The notes below the pieces were generated by a model. That model searched no databases, was not told the DNA's origin, and saw only the letters and a list, made by a program, of their open reading frames with translations. From Microcebus murinus (lineage: Eukaryota > Chordata > Mammalia > Primates > Cheirogaleidae), in contig NC_134106.1 of NCBI RefSeq assembly GCF_040939455.1, positions 40,942,001 through 41,006,000 of the forward strand: a DNA stretch of 64,000 nucleotides. The letters are read 5' to 3'. The position numbers and the translations under genes are program-made. Positions 13,120 to 25,773 of the stretch are shown here, piece after piece (position 1 is the stretch's first letter; the number at the start of each line of letters is the position of its first letter).

Positions 13120-13240
13120 CTACACCAGAATCATCAGAGTGATTATAAAGATGCAAATTTATAGATTTTACCCTAATAATTTGCATTATAGCCCCAGTTC
13201 CAAAAGATGAAACCACACAGGCAATGCTTGAAGAGATTCT
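13120..13240 (+). repeat. Probable MER5-type hAT fragment
   Basis: Resembles the MER5A middle ('atgcaaatttatagatttta'). Diverged and without clear ends. Confidence 0.35.
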
Positions 13241-13848
13241 TTAAATTAGGTTAGAGTTCTTCTGCACAAACTCACAACTTGTCTAAGTGGACCTCCAGAG
13301 GGCTGGAAGGAATTACCAGGGGTAGTTAGAAATGCTCTTTCAGTAGCAGCTGATATGAAGTGTGTGTGTACATGTAGACTCATGTATTATTTAGGACAGT
13401 CTGATCACTAGAAACATCCTTAACACTAATCTGGAATGCTACTTTGACTTATGTTGAAAATCTCCTGGGTACAAAAGGAAAAACTGTGCATGCCAAAGCC
13501 AATTTTCCTTTCCCTTTTAGCACTGATTGTGTTAATATGGTAAAAGGGACCCAGTGTTCCACAAGAAGCAAATAAATAAGATTCTAATTATAACTTTTCT
13601 TGATAGACTGATTATACATAGATTTTGTTGGCCATTCATGTGTAACAGTCAAGAATGAGTAAATCTTCACAGCCTAGCTTGCCCTTAATTCCTATTAAAG
13701 ACTGACATTAGAGATTCTCTAGCAAATTAGGAGTTAAGCACTGCAGCTTTTGCATCTATTTACTCAATCAGTGAGTGAGGTGGACTGCTTATTGAGGTCG
13801 GGGTAGTGGCTGCAATTTTAGGTTTCTCACACATATTTCAGACCTGTG

Positions 13849-14040
13849 CTGCCTAATAGGGTAGACACTAAGCACATGTGGCTATTTAAATTTAAATTAA
13901 TTAAACTTTAACAAGATAGAAAGAATTCAATTCCTCAGTAGCCTAGACATATTTTAAGTGCTCAGTAGCCACATATGGATAGTGCATTGGCTTGTACACA
14001 TAAATCATCTCCATCATTGCAGAAAGCTATTTTAGACAGC
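13849..14040. mobile_element. hAT-like MITE fragment
   Basis: 'tgctgcctaatagggtagac' at the left and 'agtagccacatatggatagt' toward the right match a common non-autonomous DNA transposon; family name uncertain. Confidence 0.5.
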
Positions 14041-15689
14041 TTTGTGTTCACATAATTTTCTAAGTCAATATAAGTCTTCCGCAGGAACATAATCAAAAGG
14101 TACAATCGGGCAGGGATTTATATACTGTTTGTTTAATGAATTAACTATAACAGGATAAGAAAGACTGTGTCTTAAGCTAGTACAATAAGAACTGGCCATC
14201 CCTAGGTAGGGCAGGGAAAGTAAGTACTTAATTCTAAAGAACTTGATAATCTAATATGTAGACAAAACATCAAAAAGAACTGAGTTGTAAGGATCTCTCC
14301 ATATTCTTTTTGCATGTGTCTGTGTGTAAAGACATCAGAACTCACAACTAAGAATAGGAGATGGATATTAAATATTTATGCAACTTTGGTTCTCAGAATG
14401 TAATAGAGCAAAAATGGATTTTTCAATTCTCAATCACTTTTACTTCACAATCTTTTCTTCCCTTATTCCCCAGTGAACTTTCCACTTTCTTTTCTCCCAA
14501 CACATATCACTTTTTTTCCTGTTTTATGGCTTTCATTTATGCTCCTTTATTCTCTTAATACTTACATCATTAAGATTGACTTTCTCCTTCAAACTTTTCC
14601 TTAGAACTTTAACCCATAAGGATCAATGTTCTTATACCTTCATGAGTTAACTTATTTACTTACTCTGTAAACACTTATGTAAAAACTACTAAGTATCATG
14701 ACTTCATGAACAGCAATCCTTTCAGTCAAGAATCCCACAGACTAATGTAGAAAGTAGAGAAGTAAACAGCCAATTTGAACACCCTATTGAGTTCTACGAT
14801 ACATGATTCAAAGGATATTACGGGAGCACAGAAGCTAGGGAAGCCAGAGAAACTTCTCCAGAGAATAACATTTGAGTTTAGTTTTCTTGGGAGGTATCCC
14901 AGAGAGAGATTGCCATGCACAAATGCATGGAGACATGAAAGAACATGGTAGGAACGTTGGTGTCTAGAGTGGATGGTGATGGAGTTGGAGCAATGAGCGT
15001 TCAGCAGAGCCCAAAGGTCTTGTGAATCTAGCTAAGGAGTATGAATTCAAAATTATAATTTTGACTCATGAGTTTATTTCCCATTATTTTAAATGTGAAA
15101 TTTAATAAATTGTTAGACATTAACCTCGAACCTTTACCACATTTCCTAAAACACATATGTATTAATACATACCTATATATAAGCAACCTGTATGCCCATA
15201 TAAAGTTGGCATGTTAGGATTTAAAATGCTTTCAATATAACTTCCTTATCACCAAACAGTGAAAGCAACAGGGCTTTTCAAAAAACTTACATGATTCTGA
15301 CATTCTATGACTGTATTTGGAATGTAACTCAAGACCTTTCTCACAATTAGTTTTATAAAAATGTTATCTTAGTTTTAGAAACATGATTATACATATTTTC
15401 TGTCTAATTATGAGCAGAAAAACACTGTTTAAAGATATATGTGCTCTAAAGTTTAGATATTAAAAACCAAGAGAATTTCTTCCTGTAAAACATTATCCCA
15501 GGAGATGTTCTGTGGAGTATATCTGAATGTACAAGTGAACATATGCTGTTTAAAATAATAATAATAAAATGAACATCAGCGTACCTAGCAACCAGCTCTC
15601 CTGCATTTCCCTCTTGTTCTTTAACACAAAGTAAGCAGTATCCTCATACTTTGTGATTTTACCAAGTGCTTATGAATCCCTAAATAATA

Positions 15690-16860
15690 TTTTGTTTACT
15701 TTTATACTTTTTTTTGACATTATAGGAATGAAAACCTAATGGATATGTTTTTATGCAGCATTAGATTTCAATGTTGAGGGGTGCAGTTGGGGTACATTAA
15801 TTTTCACTATTGCACAAAGCTACAGATAACATGCATGTGTACTTTAAAAGGTACATTTCCTTTTTTTTTGAGACAGGGCCTAGAGCTCTGTCACTTGGGC
15901 TAGGGTTCAGTGGTATCATCATAGCTCATTGTAACCTCAAGATCCTGAGCTCAAGCAATTCTCCTGCTCCAGCCTCCTGAGTAGCTGGGACTATGGGTGC
16001 ATTCCACCATGCCTGGCTAATTTTTTTCCTATAAGAGACCAGTGGTCTTGAATTCTCAGCCTCAAGGGATCCTCATGACTCAGCTTCCCAGAGTGCTAGG
16101 ATTACAAGCGTGAGCCACCTTGCTCGGCCATACTCTTCTTTTGATGAATCATCAGGTTGTTTCCGATTTGTTTCTTTTTTACTCCAAATTGTGTTGCAAT
16201 AAACACTCTTATCATTCTTCTGGTGCATCTCTGTGAGATTTTCTTTCACAACTATGATTAGAAATAGAATGGCTGGCCCATATCATATGTGTAGCACTGA
16301 TTTTACTAATCAGAAAATAAATTTTGTCTGTGTGATTGCAGCAGTTTATGTTCTCAGATGTTGTGTAAGGGAATTTCTGTTACTTCACATTCTCATTAAC
16401 TTGGTTTTGACCTAAATTTTAGCTTTTGCCAAATTTGTTTTGCAGATGGTATCATGATTGAGATTTTTATTTGTATTTCTATGACTATTAATGAGGCTGA
16501 ATAACTTTTCATGTTTATTAATCATTGATGATTCTTATGAGATATTCTTATATATGTTGTTTGCATATTTTTCTATTTATTTGGTATGACTTTTAGGACT
16601 TTTTGTCAAATACATTTATTTTCAGCAAATTTTATCTGACATAGGAATTTGAGGGTATAAATTTCTAAGTACCACTTTAGTTACATCCCACAAACTTTAA
16701 TATGTAGTATTTTTTGACATTCACATCTAAATCTGTTATAATATCCATTAAGTTATGTTCTTTGTCCTATGAGTTAGTTTAGGTGAGTGTGTTGTTGTAT
16801 TTGAATTTTTCTAGTTTTACCAGAATTGTATGTATCCCTACATAATATATTCTTTACTGT
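15690..16860 (-). mobile_element. Old L1 fragments (3' UTR and ORF2 portions) interrupted by an Alu
   Basis: Reverse-orientation L1 text, for example 'atcatcaggttgtttccgat' and 'atttctatgactattaatga' (3' end), then the ORF2-derived 'acatcccacaaactttaata' near 16690. The Alu at 15861-16130 is inserted into it. Confidence 0.75.
15861..16130 (-). mobile_element. Alu SINE, diverged (AluJ-like age)
   Basis: Poly(T), 'gagacagggcctagagctct', and an end at 'tgagccaccttgctcggcca'. More diverged than the copies at 54.8 and 63.7 kb. Confidence 0.92.
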
Positions 16861-16904
16861 TGTGCTTACTTTTGGACAGGATTCTGATTCTTTATTAAAG
16901 GTAG

Positions 16905-17025
16905 TGTATTTTCAAGGCAGAAAACATGGATTTGGACTCCAGTTCCATTCCCAGTGTGATTTGGGGAAAGTTTTTTCATTTCTCTGGTATTTAGTTTCTT
17001 CATTTTAATAGGGATAATAATAGTA
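16905..17025 (+). repeat. MIR, left half, split by Tigger1
   Basis: 'ggatttggactccagttcca' through 'gggataataatagta' is the MIR 5' and core part. It continues at 19398 after the Tigger1 insertion. Confidence 0.85.
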
Positions 17026-19397
17026 CAGGCATACCTGCAAGATATTGTGGGTTCAGCTCTAGTTCACTTCAAGAAAGCAAATATTGCAAGAAAGTAAGTC
17101 ACACAATTTTGCTGGTTTCCCAATGCACATAAAAGTTATACTTACATTAAACTCTTATCTACGAAGTGTGCAATAGCATTATGTCTGAAAAAACAATGCA
17201 CATACTTTAATTTAAAAATACTTTATTGCTGAAAATATTGCTAATGCTCATCTGAGCCTCTAGCAAGTTGTAATCTTTTTAATGGCGGAGGATCTCGTCT
17301 CACTGTTGATGGCTGCTGACTCATCAGGATGGTGGTTGCTGACGTTTCGGAGGACTGTGGCAATTTCTTCAGTTAAGACAATAATGAAGTTTGCCACGTG
17401 GATTGACTCTCCCTCTCATGAAAGATTTCTTTGTAGTATGTGATACTATTTGATAGCATTTTACCCACAGTAGAACTTTTTCAAAATTGGAGTCAATATT
17501 CTCAAAACCTGCCACTGTTTTATCAACTAAGTTTATGCAATATTCTAAATTTTGTCTTGTCATTTCAACAATGTTCAAAGCATCTTCACCAAGATCAGAT
17601 TCCATCCCAAGAAACCACTTTCTTTACTCATTCATAAGAAGCAACTCCTCTTCCATTCATATTTTACCATGAGATTGCAGCATTTCAGTCAGTCACATCT
17701 GTAAGTTTTACTCCTAATTCTAGTTCTCTTGCTATTTCTACCACATATACAGTAACTTTTTCCACTGAAGTCTTTAGTCCCTCAGTCATCCATGAGGATT
17801 AGAATCAACTTCTTCAAAACTCCTATTAATGTTGATATTTTGACCTCTTTCCATGAAACATAAATGTTTTTAATGATACCTAGAATGATGAATCCTTTCC
17901 AGAAGATTTTCAATTTACTTTGCCCACATCCATCAGAGGAATCACTGTCAGTGGTTGCCACAGCCTTATGAAATGTATTTTTTAAATAATAAGACTTGAA
18001 AGTCAAAATTACTCCTTGATCCATGGACTGTAGGATTTTGTGTTAGTAGGCATAAAAACATTAATCTCTTTGTAAATCTCCATCAGAGCTCTTGGGTACA
18101 TTGTCAATAAGTTGTGATAATTTTTAAGGAATCTTTTTTTTTTTGTGAGCAGTAGGTTTCAACAGTGAGTTTAAAATATTCAGTAAACCATGCAATAAAC
18201 AGATATGCTGTTATCCAGATGTTGTTGTTCCATTTATAGAGCATAAGCAGAGTAGGTTTAGCATAGTTCTTAAGGGCCCTAGGATTTTCAGAATGGTAAA
18301 TGAGCATTGGCTTCAACTTAAAGTCACCCTGCATTAGATCCTAATAAGAGAGTCAGTCTTATCCTTTGTTGAAGCCAGGCATTGACTTCTCCTCTGCGGC
18401 TATGAAAGTCCTAGATGGCATCTTCTTACAATACTGTATAAGGATTCTTTGTATACATTGAAAATCTGATGTTTAGTGAGACACCTTCATCAATGATCTT
18501 AGCTGGATCAACTGGATAACTTACTACAGCTTCTATATCAGCACTTGATGCTTCATCTTGCATTTTTTGTTATAGAGATGGCCTTATTCCTTAAACCTCA
18601 TGAACCAACATCTGCTAACTTCAAACTTTTCTTCTGTAACTTCCTCACTTCCCTCATCCTTTAAAGAATTGAAAAGAGATAGCACTTTGCTCTGGACTAA
18701 ACTTTGGCTTAAGGGAATGTTGTGGCTGATTTGATCTACCTAGAGCATGAAAACTTTCTCCGTGTTATCCATGAGGCTTTCTTAATCATTTTTGTGTCCT
18801 TTGGAGTAGCACTTTTAATTTCCTTCCCGAACTTTCTTTTTCTTTTGCATTACAACTTGGATGTTTAGTGCAAGAGGCCTCATTTGCAGCCCATCTTGGG
18901 TTTTGACATGCCTTCCTCATTGAGCTTAATCATTTCTAGCTTTTGATTTAAAGTAAAAGATACTTGACTATTTACTTGAACACTTAGAGGCCATCATAGG
19001 GTTATTAGTTGGCCTAGTTTCAATATTTTAGTGTCTCAGGGAAGTGAGAGGCTGGCAGAGAGGGAGAGAGTCACGGGAATGGACAGTTGGTGGAGCAGTC
19101 AGAACACACACAACAATTAAGTGTGCTTTCTTATTTGGGTGTAGTTCATGATGGTCCAAAACAATTACAATTGTAACATTAGAGATCACTGATCATGGAT
19201 CACCATAACAGATATAATAATAATGGAAAATTTTGAAATATTGTGAGAGTTACCAAAATGTGACACAGAGACTGAAAGTGAGCACATGCTGTTGGAAAAA
19301 TGGCACTGACAGATTTGCTGGATGCAGGGTTGCCACAAACCTTCAATTTGTAACAAAAAACAGTACCAATGAAGCACAATAAAATGAGGTATGCCTG
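17026..19397 (-). mobile_element. Tigger1 DNA transposon, nearly full length
   Basis: Terminal inverted repeats CAGGCATACC (17026-17035) and GGTATGCCTG (19388-19397) bound a 2,372-bp element, close to the roughly 2.4-kb Tigger1 length. It is a pogo-class (Tc1/mariner superfamily) element. The left flank is TA (17024-17025); the right flank is TC, a one-base decay of the expected TA duplication. The transposase reads on the minus strand and is broken. Confidence 0.95.
17369..18994 (-). pseudogene. Tigger1 transposase pseudogene
   Basis: The start codon matching the Tigger1 transposase is at 18994-18992 and is followed by a TAG at codon 9. Further fragments in several frames are recognisable: 18334-18104 (beginning [20 protein letters not shown], part of the DDE endonuclease domain), 18024-17782 (beginning [18 protein letters not shown], the conserved QPMDQGVI block) and 17605-17369 (C-terminal part). 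Frameshifts and stops between them exclude activity. The protein would have been a cut-and-paste DDE transposase with an N-terminal helix-turn-helix domain. It is related to human proteins domesticated from pogo, but this copy shows no sign of domestication. Confidence 0.9.
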
Positions 19398-19525
19398 TCC
19401 CTACCTCCCAGAGATAGGCTGTGAGTATAGATGAGATATTGGTAAAGCCCTTGGGACATTGCCTGGACAGAGCAAGCGCTGGAGGAGTGCTGGCTGTTGT
19501 GTTGTTGATGATGATGATGACAATG
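19398..19525 (+). repeat. MIR, right half, split by Tigger1
   Basis: 'cctacctcccagagatagg' through 'gcctggacagagcaagcgct' is the MIR 3' part that joins to 17025. Followed by a small (GAT)n run. Confidence 0.85.
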
Positions 19526-19559
19526 ACAATAATGCCAGGTGGGACATATCACCCTTTAG

Positions 19560-21720
19560 AGACTTATGATATCCTTTTGTTTATAATGTTTTCCAATTAA
19601 TGGAAGTTTTAAATTTGAATGCAGTTTAATTTATCAGTCTTTTCTTTTGGCATATGAACTTCTGGATCCTATTAAAATAAAGATATTTTCCTAATTTTTT
19701 TCTAAAAGGTTTTCATTTTGCCTTTCATCTGAAAATAATTTTTATGTATGGTATGATGGAGAAATCCAATTTCTTTTCTTTTTAATGGATAAACATTATT
19801 TATTGAATATTGCTCTCTTATGAAAGGCAAGTTTATCCCTTATTATGTATCAAATCTTAACATGTAAGTGAGTCTGTTTCTGGGTTCTCAATCCTGACCC
19901 ATTAGGCTATTTGTGTACCTCTGTGACGAACCACTTTACTATTTGTTATTATATTACTTTTTTGTGTGTTTGTTTATTATACCAAAAAATGTATCTTAAT
20001 ATTAAAAGTTGGTCTATCCCTCTTGTTTTCTTTATATTTAATAGTGTCTTGACTATTTCACATTAAATTTAATGATGTAATATCTATAAATACTATTTTA
20101 CATAGTATCCTCATATATAATGTTATTTAGTATGATAAGGCAATTTATTTTATGGGTCTACAATTATCTCTCAAATTCCATGGAATTTTTAAATTAAAAT
20201 TGTGTTATATTAATTGTTATATTAATTGTTGAACTTCCCTGAAGCTCAAAGAATGAAGTTTAGTTTTTCTACCTTTAAATAGCTATGCCACAACTTATTT
20301 AAGTCTTCTTTATACTTTTGTCTCTGTCTTTTGAAGAAATTTTATTATTTTCTTTACGGAGATCATAAATATGTTTTGTAATATTTCTTCTTAGGCACAA
20401 AATAAATGTTGTTGCTATTATAAACAACATTATTATAAACTTATATTCCTAATGTTTTCTTACTAGAAAACATAAATGCAACTAATTTTTGTCTATGCAT
20501 CTCATATGTAGCAACATTGTTATATCTATTATTATAATAACTCCTATATGAAATTGTTTTCAAGGTTTTCTATGTGGATAATTACTAAATCAGTTTCTTT
20601 CCAGTCCTTATATATTATTTCTTTTTATTGCCTTCCTTTTTTTGTTTTTCTGAATATAACTTTCAATACAATGTTCAGCATGGTGATAGTAAGCACTTAC
20701 ATTGTACCTAATATTTAAAAATGTTTCTCATGTATTTGTTATGTATTTTTAAAAGTATTACCATGAATATGATGTTTACTATGGATATGTTGTAATTGCC
20801 TCTTATCAAGACAACAAGATTTTTTCATCATGGAAGGATTTGATGTTGATTAAATGACATTTCTCTGTACATTCAGAAAACCAATTTTCCTTTTTAATAT
20901 ATTCATGTATTCATATCATCAATAGATTTTCTAATATTAAACCAAACAAATTTATGGAATAAGCATAACTCAATCGTATTAAATTATATTTTTATGCATA
21001 TTCTAAATTATCTTGTAATTTTTATAGGATTTTTGCATGCTCATATTCCATGTACATTTTCAATTTTACTAGCATAAAGTTATCCTTAATATCCTCTTAA
21101 TAACTTATTTTAAAAATATCTCTGTAGTATATATAGTTCTGTTGCCATTTTCAGCTTAATATTCTTTGGTTTTTGTCCCTTCTCTTTCTCTTATTGTTTC
21201 TCTATATACATTTTCATCAATTTTAAATAGTCTTATCAAAGAATCAACTTTTTATAGAATTTATGCTCTCTATCAAAATTTTTTTTTGAGCAATATCTGC
21301 TCTTAACCTTATTTTTTTTCTTACTTATTCTATGTGGTGATTTTTCCCCCTTCTTCTACCTCTTAAGATGGATGTTAAGTTGATCCATAAATTATTTAAG
21401 AATATAGGTTCTTCAGTTTTCAAGTATTTGAATTTATTTTACTCAATGACTTATTTTTTAAAATATATTTTATTTAATTCTATATCTCTGTTTAATTGTC
21501 AATAGGATTTTAAAGTATTGATCCATAAATATGATATAGTTTTCCACATGTTTACATCTTCTTTAATCTTCTTAGCAATATTGTATCAGTTCTATATAAA
21601 AGTCTTGCACATTTTTATTTTATTTCTAAATATTTTATGCAAGTTTTCTGTAGATTCTTTGAGGCTTTTTACAAAACAATCATGTTGCCTGCAAAATAAT
21701 ACAATTTATTTCTTTTTTCA
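19560..21720 (-). mobile_element. Old L1 ORF2 fragments
   Basis: A series of reverse-complement ORF2 segments (for example 'atccaatttcttttcttttt', 'tcaaagaatcaactttttat' and 'agtcttgcacatttttattt'). AT-rich, with no long open frame. The order suggests more than one L1 or internal rearrangement. Confidence 0.7.
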
Positions 21721-21729
21721 ACCTCTATA

Positions 21730-22320
21730 ACTTTTATTTTGTTTTTTAAATTTTTAAAAATTATTATGGGTACATAATAGTTATATATATATGTATATAT
21801 ATATAGGGCACATATGATATTTTGATACAGGTATATGATGTAAATTAATCAAATCTGGGTAATTGAAGTATCCATCATTTCTGGTATTTATCATTTCTTT
21901 GTTTAGGAATATTCCAATTTCATGCTTTTAGTTATTTTAAAGTATACCCTAACTTATCATTGCTTATAGTCACTGTGTTGTCCTATCAAATATTGTTCAT
22001 TCTATCTAACTATCTCTATATTTTTTGCATCTATTAACCATCCCCATATTATTCCCCCTTCCATACTACCCTTTCCTGCCTCCAGTAACTATGATTCTAC
22101 TCTATGTCTGCATGAGCTCAATTGATTTAATATTTAGCTCCCATATATGAGTGAGAACATGTGAGATTTGTCTTTCTGTGCTTGGTTTATTTCATTTAAC
22201 ATAATGTTCTCCAGTTCCATCCACATTGTTGCAAATGGCAGGATTTCATTATTTTTTGTGGCTATATTGTATTACACTTTGTATATGTACCACAATTTCT
22301 TCAACCATTTTTTTCTTCCT
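21730..22320 (-). mobile_element. L1 3' UTR / 3' end
   Basis: Starts with a T-rich tail, 'ttattatgggtacataatag', and contains 'tgagtgagaacatgtgagat' and 'agttccatccacattgttgc', classic L1 3' sequence in reverse. It includes a (TA)n run at 21782-21804. Confidence 0.9.
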
Positions 22321-22324
22321 CCTT

Positions 22325-22620
22325 TTTTTTTTTATTCAGAATATTACAGGGGTACAAACGTTTTGGTTACATAAATAGCTTTAGCTGCTGCCCGATTGCT
22401 ACTGCACCTGTTGTCTGGTGCCATGGCTCTGCACAGATTCCAGGCAGGTCCCCAGTCTGACCAAGTGGGGGTGGTGGGAACCCAGTTTGTACTGGGCCAG
22501 CAAGCTCTACTCTCCTATTGTTCCCCATGTGTTCTCTGATCTTGTTATATGTATCACCCATCACCCATTTTTCCCCCTACTCTGGGTATCCTGTGTTGCC
22601 TCTGTGATTTTCCATTGATA
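22325..22620 (-). mobile_element. Strepsirrhine-type L1 3' end with an unusual internal segment
   Basis: Begins with poly(T) and 'attcagaatattacaggggt', like the copy at 4617. From about 22390 it carries a GC-richer segment ('tctgaccaagtgggggtggt') that the other copies lack. Confidence 0.65.
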
Positions 22621-22629
22621 TGATTATCA

Positions 22630-24180
22630 GTTTTTCCACCAATATCACAGTGTTGATTATTAGTAAGTCTTCAGGTAATGTTAGTCTTCTTACTTCGTTC
22701 TTTTCCTTCAATATTATGCAGGCTATTATGAGTATTTGGCACTATGTAAAAATTTGAGAATCAGTTTGTCAGTATCCACAAAATGACTTGCTGGAATTTT
22801 GATTGAGATTGCACTGAATCCATAGATCTAGTTGAGAAGAACTGACATCTCGATAATATTGTGTCTTTCTATTCCATGAACAAGAGATATCTCTTTATTT
22901 AGTTAGTTCTTTGATTGTATTCATCAGAGTTTTGTGGGATTCCTCACATTGATCTTGCACGTATTTTGTTTGATTTATACATAATTACTTCATTTCAGGG
23001 GATACTAATATAAATCGTAAGGTATTTTGAATTTCATGTTCCACTTATTCACTTCTTGTGTGCAGCAAAGCAATTGATTTTTGTATATTAACGTGTATCC
23101 TGCCACCTTGCTATAATTCCACATTAGTTCCAAGAGTTATTTTTGCAGATTTCTTCAGATCTTCTATATAGACAACTAGGTCATCTATAAACAAAGACAG
23201 TTTTATTTCTTTCTTCCCAATTTTGATAATGTTTATCCTCTTTTCTTGTATTATTGCTTTAGCTAAGGTTTCCAGTACAATGTTGAAAAGAAATGGTGGG
23301 AAGGGACATCCTTGCCTTGCTTCTGAACTTAACAGGAAAGTTTTAGTTTCTCATCCTTAGTATGATGCTAGCTGTAATTTTGTAATGTTCTTTATTCAGT
23401 TGAAGAAGTTCCTTTTTATTATTCATTTCCTCAGGGCTTTTATTATGAATGGGTGTTGCATTTTGTCAAATGCTTTTTCTACATACATCAATATGATCAC
23501 GTGATTTTTCTTATTTTCTTTCTTGATGGGATGTTGATATTTTAATGTTGAACTGGCCTTGTATACCTGGTATAAATCCCCACTTGGTTGTCACGTATTT
23601 TTTTTTATACATTATTGGATTCAAATTGCTAATGTTTTGTTATTAGGATTTTTGCATATATCTTTATGAGAGATGTTCTGTAGTTTGTTGTTGTTGTTGT
23701 TGTTTTCTTGTAATGTCTTTGTTTGGTTTTGCAATGGGGAAATATTTTGGACTCATAGAATGAGTTAGGAAGTATTCTTTCTGCTTCTATCTTTTATAAC
23801 AGATTGGAAAATATTGGTATAATTTCTTTCTTTAATGCTCTAAAATTCATCATTAATTAATTCATTTTGGTCCGGCGCCTTCTTTTTTGGAAGGTTATTA
23901 ACTATTGGTTATTATCTGTTAATTATTTATTATCTACTAATTATGGGTTGTTATCTATTAATTATTTAATAGACAAAAATTCATATTGTTTATTTCTTCT
24001 TGTGTGAGTTTTGGCAGATTGTATTTTTTTGAATATTTGGTTTATTTCATTTAGGTTATCAAATTTGTAAGCATAGAGATGTTCATATTATTCCTTTATT
24101 ATTCTTTTTATCCTTTTAATGTCTTGGCGTCATCTGTAGTGACATCCCCTCTCTCCACTGTATTTTTTTCTTTCAGGGAT
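22630..24180 (-). mobile_element. Old L1 ORF2 (reverse transcriptase region), decayed
   Basis: Reverse-complement ORF2 landmarks such as 'gaatgggtgttgcattttgt', 'caaatgctttttctacatac' and 'ggacatccttgccttgcttc' are unmistakable. No open frame survives. Confidence 0.88.
23690..23705 (+). repeat. (GTT)n short repeat
   Basis: Five GTT-type units within L1-derived DNA. Confidence 0.7.
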
Positions 24181-24727
24181 TTTGTCCAAAGTAACATAAT
24201 TTGTATTATGTAAAAGTCATTGTCTAATTTATTTAGTTCATTTTTTTTAAGTTTTTATGAAGGAAAGGGTAAATCTACTACCTGTATCATGCAGAATTCA
24301 TCTTGTATTAAAACCTTTTGAAAATTCTGCAATTAAATTGGGTGAGTGTCTCTCATAATTTCTTTGTGGATCCTAAGTTTAAAATGGGAAAAGCTTCTAC
24401 TATTCAAATTCAGAATCTGTTATCATTTGATTATCACTTTGTGTTTCCCTTGTGGCTGAAACAATTATATTTTCTTCATATTCAGTGTGTTATAGTGTTT
24501 GCTTTGATTTATCTAGGAACTAGGAACTCATTCTGATTCCTTTATTTGAGTATTAGTGCATTTCATAACTTCTAGAAAATTCTCAGCTTTAAATCTCTTT
24601 GAATATTGTATATTTATATTCTTTCCAGTATATACTCCTGGAGCTCTAAATAGACAAGTATTTCTAAATTTTTTTCTTTTTGAAATGAATTCCTTTGGAC
24701 AGCTTGTGAAAACTAAAGACAACTTTA

Positions 24728-25370
24728 AATATTAATATTTTCATTTCAAAAAATTTAGGAGGTACAAATGTTTTTTTGTTATATGGATACATTGTATCGT
24801 GCTGAAGTCAGGGCTTCCAATGTACCTGTCACTAGAATAGTGGACACTGTACTTCATAGGTAAACTTTTATGCCTTATCCCACTGTTTATATGTCTGGCT
24901 TTACCCGTTTGCTTTTCCTCTGTTTTTCATTTATTGTAGGTTGTTTTCTCCTGTTGTTTTACAACTTTGTTTTTTCTAAAACTTCACCTAAGGAACTTTG
25001 AGAACTGAATTTGTATATATGTTATTCTAAGGAGGATTGGCATTGGATCCAGGACACTATGGACTGGAGATCACTATAAACTAAATTTGAGGGATGTGTT
25101 GGACTACACAGTTTCTACGAACAATATTCCATGTCTTTGTTAGAGTTGGTTCATGATCATGAATTCACACAAAAGACATTTTATTTTATTTTCAGCTTAG
25201 CCACAGCCAAGGCAAGTATTTCTCATATTTCTTTGTGACATAACTGTCTTAACATTTTTCAAGAATATAATGTGTTGTTAACTATAGTCATCATGTTGTA
25301 CATTAGATCTTGTGAACGTATTCCTTCTGTCTAAATGAAATTTTCACTACCACTCTTCCGTTAGTAGGTG
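24728..25370 (-). mobile_element. L1 3' end
   Basis: 'tttaggaggtacaaatgttt' near the tail and 'tcatgttgtacattagatct' further in identify an L1 3' UTR in reverse. Confidence 0.8.
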
Positions 25371-25581
25371 AAGTGAGGTCATGGCTTTATGTAGAATACT
25401 TTGATCTGATGTCTCATCTTGCTCAGGCCCTAAACTGGGTCTCCTGTTGCCTGTGCAGCCCATTAAACTAACACTCTAAAGATCAGGTCACCAGAGATTA
25501 GAAGATGACTGGGACAGCTGCCTGCCCCTCTGCTGTCCTATAGGTCTAGGTTCATGATTTCTGCCTGGGATTGTCATTGGA

Positions 25582-25607
25582 GGATTTTTGTTGTTGTTGT
25601 TGTTGTT
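25582..25607 (+). repeat. (TTG)n microsatellite
   Basis: About seven TTG units. Confidence 0.85.
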
Positions 25608-25752
25608 CCTCTCATCTATGCATATAAAAGAGTTTTAATATGCCATGTTGCTGGAAGCAAACAATTTTTAAGTAAGGGATGTTCATTTTAGAAAACTCAT
25701 GGAGGCAGAATTGGGAAAGATGGTATAAAGTACTCTTTTATTACTAACTTAA

Positions 25753-25773
25753 GAGACAGACAGACAGACAGAC
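25753..25773 (+). repeat. (GACA)n microsatellite
   Basis: Five GACA units. Confidence 0.85.

Noticed and set aside
17369..18334. Domesticated Tigger-derived gene
   Set aside because: The frames are broken by stops and shifts, including TAG at codon 9, and lie inside an otherwise ordinary transposon copy.
25753..25773. Short tandem units as a CRISPR-like array
   Set aside because: A simple GACA microsatellite in a mammalian genome; no spacers and no cas genes.
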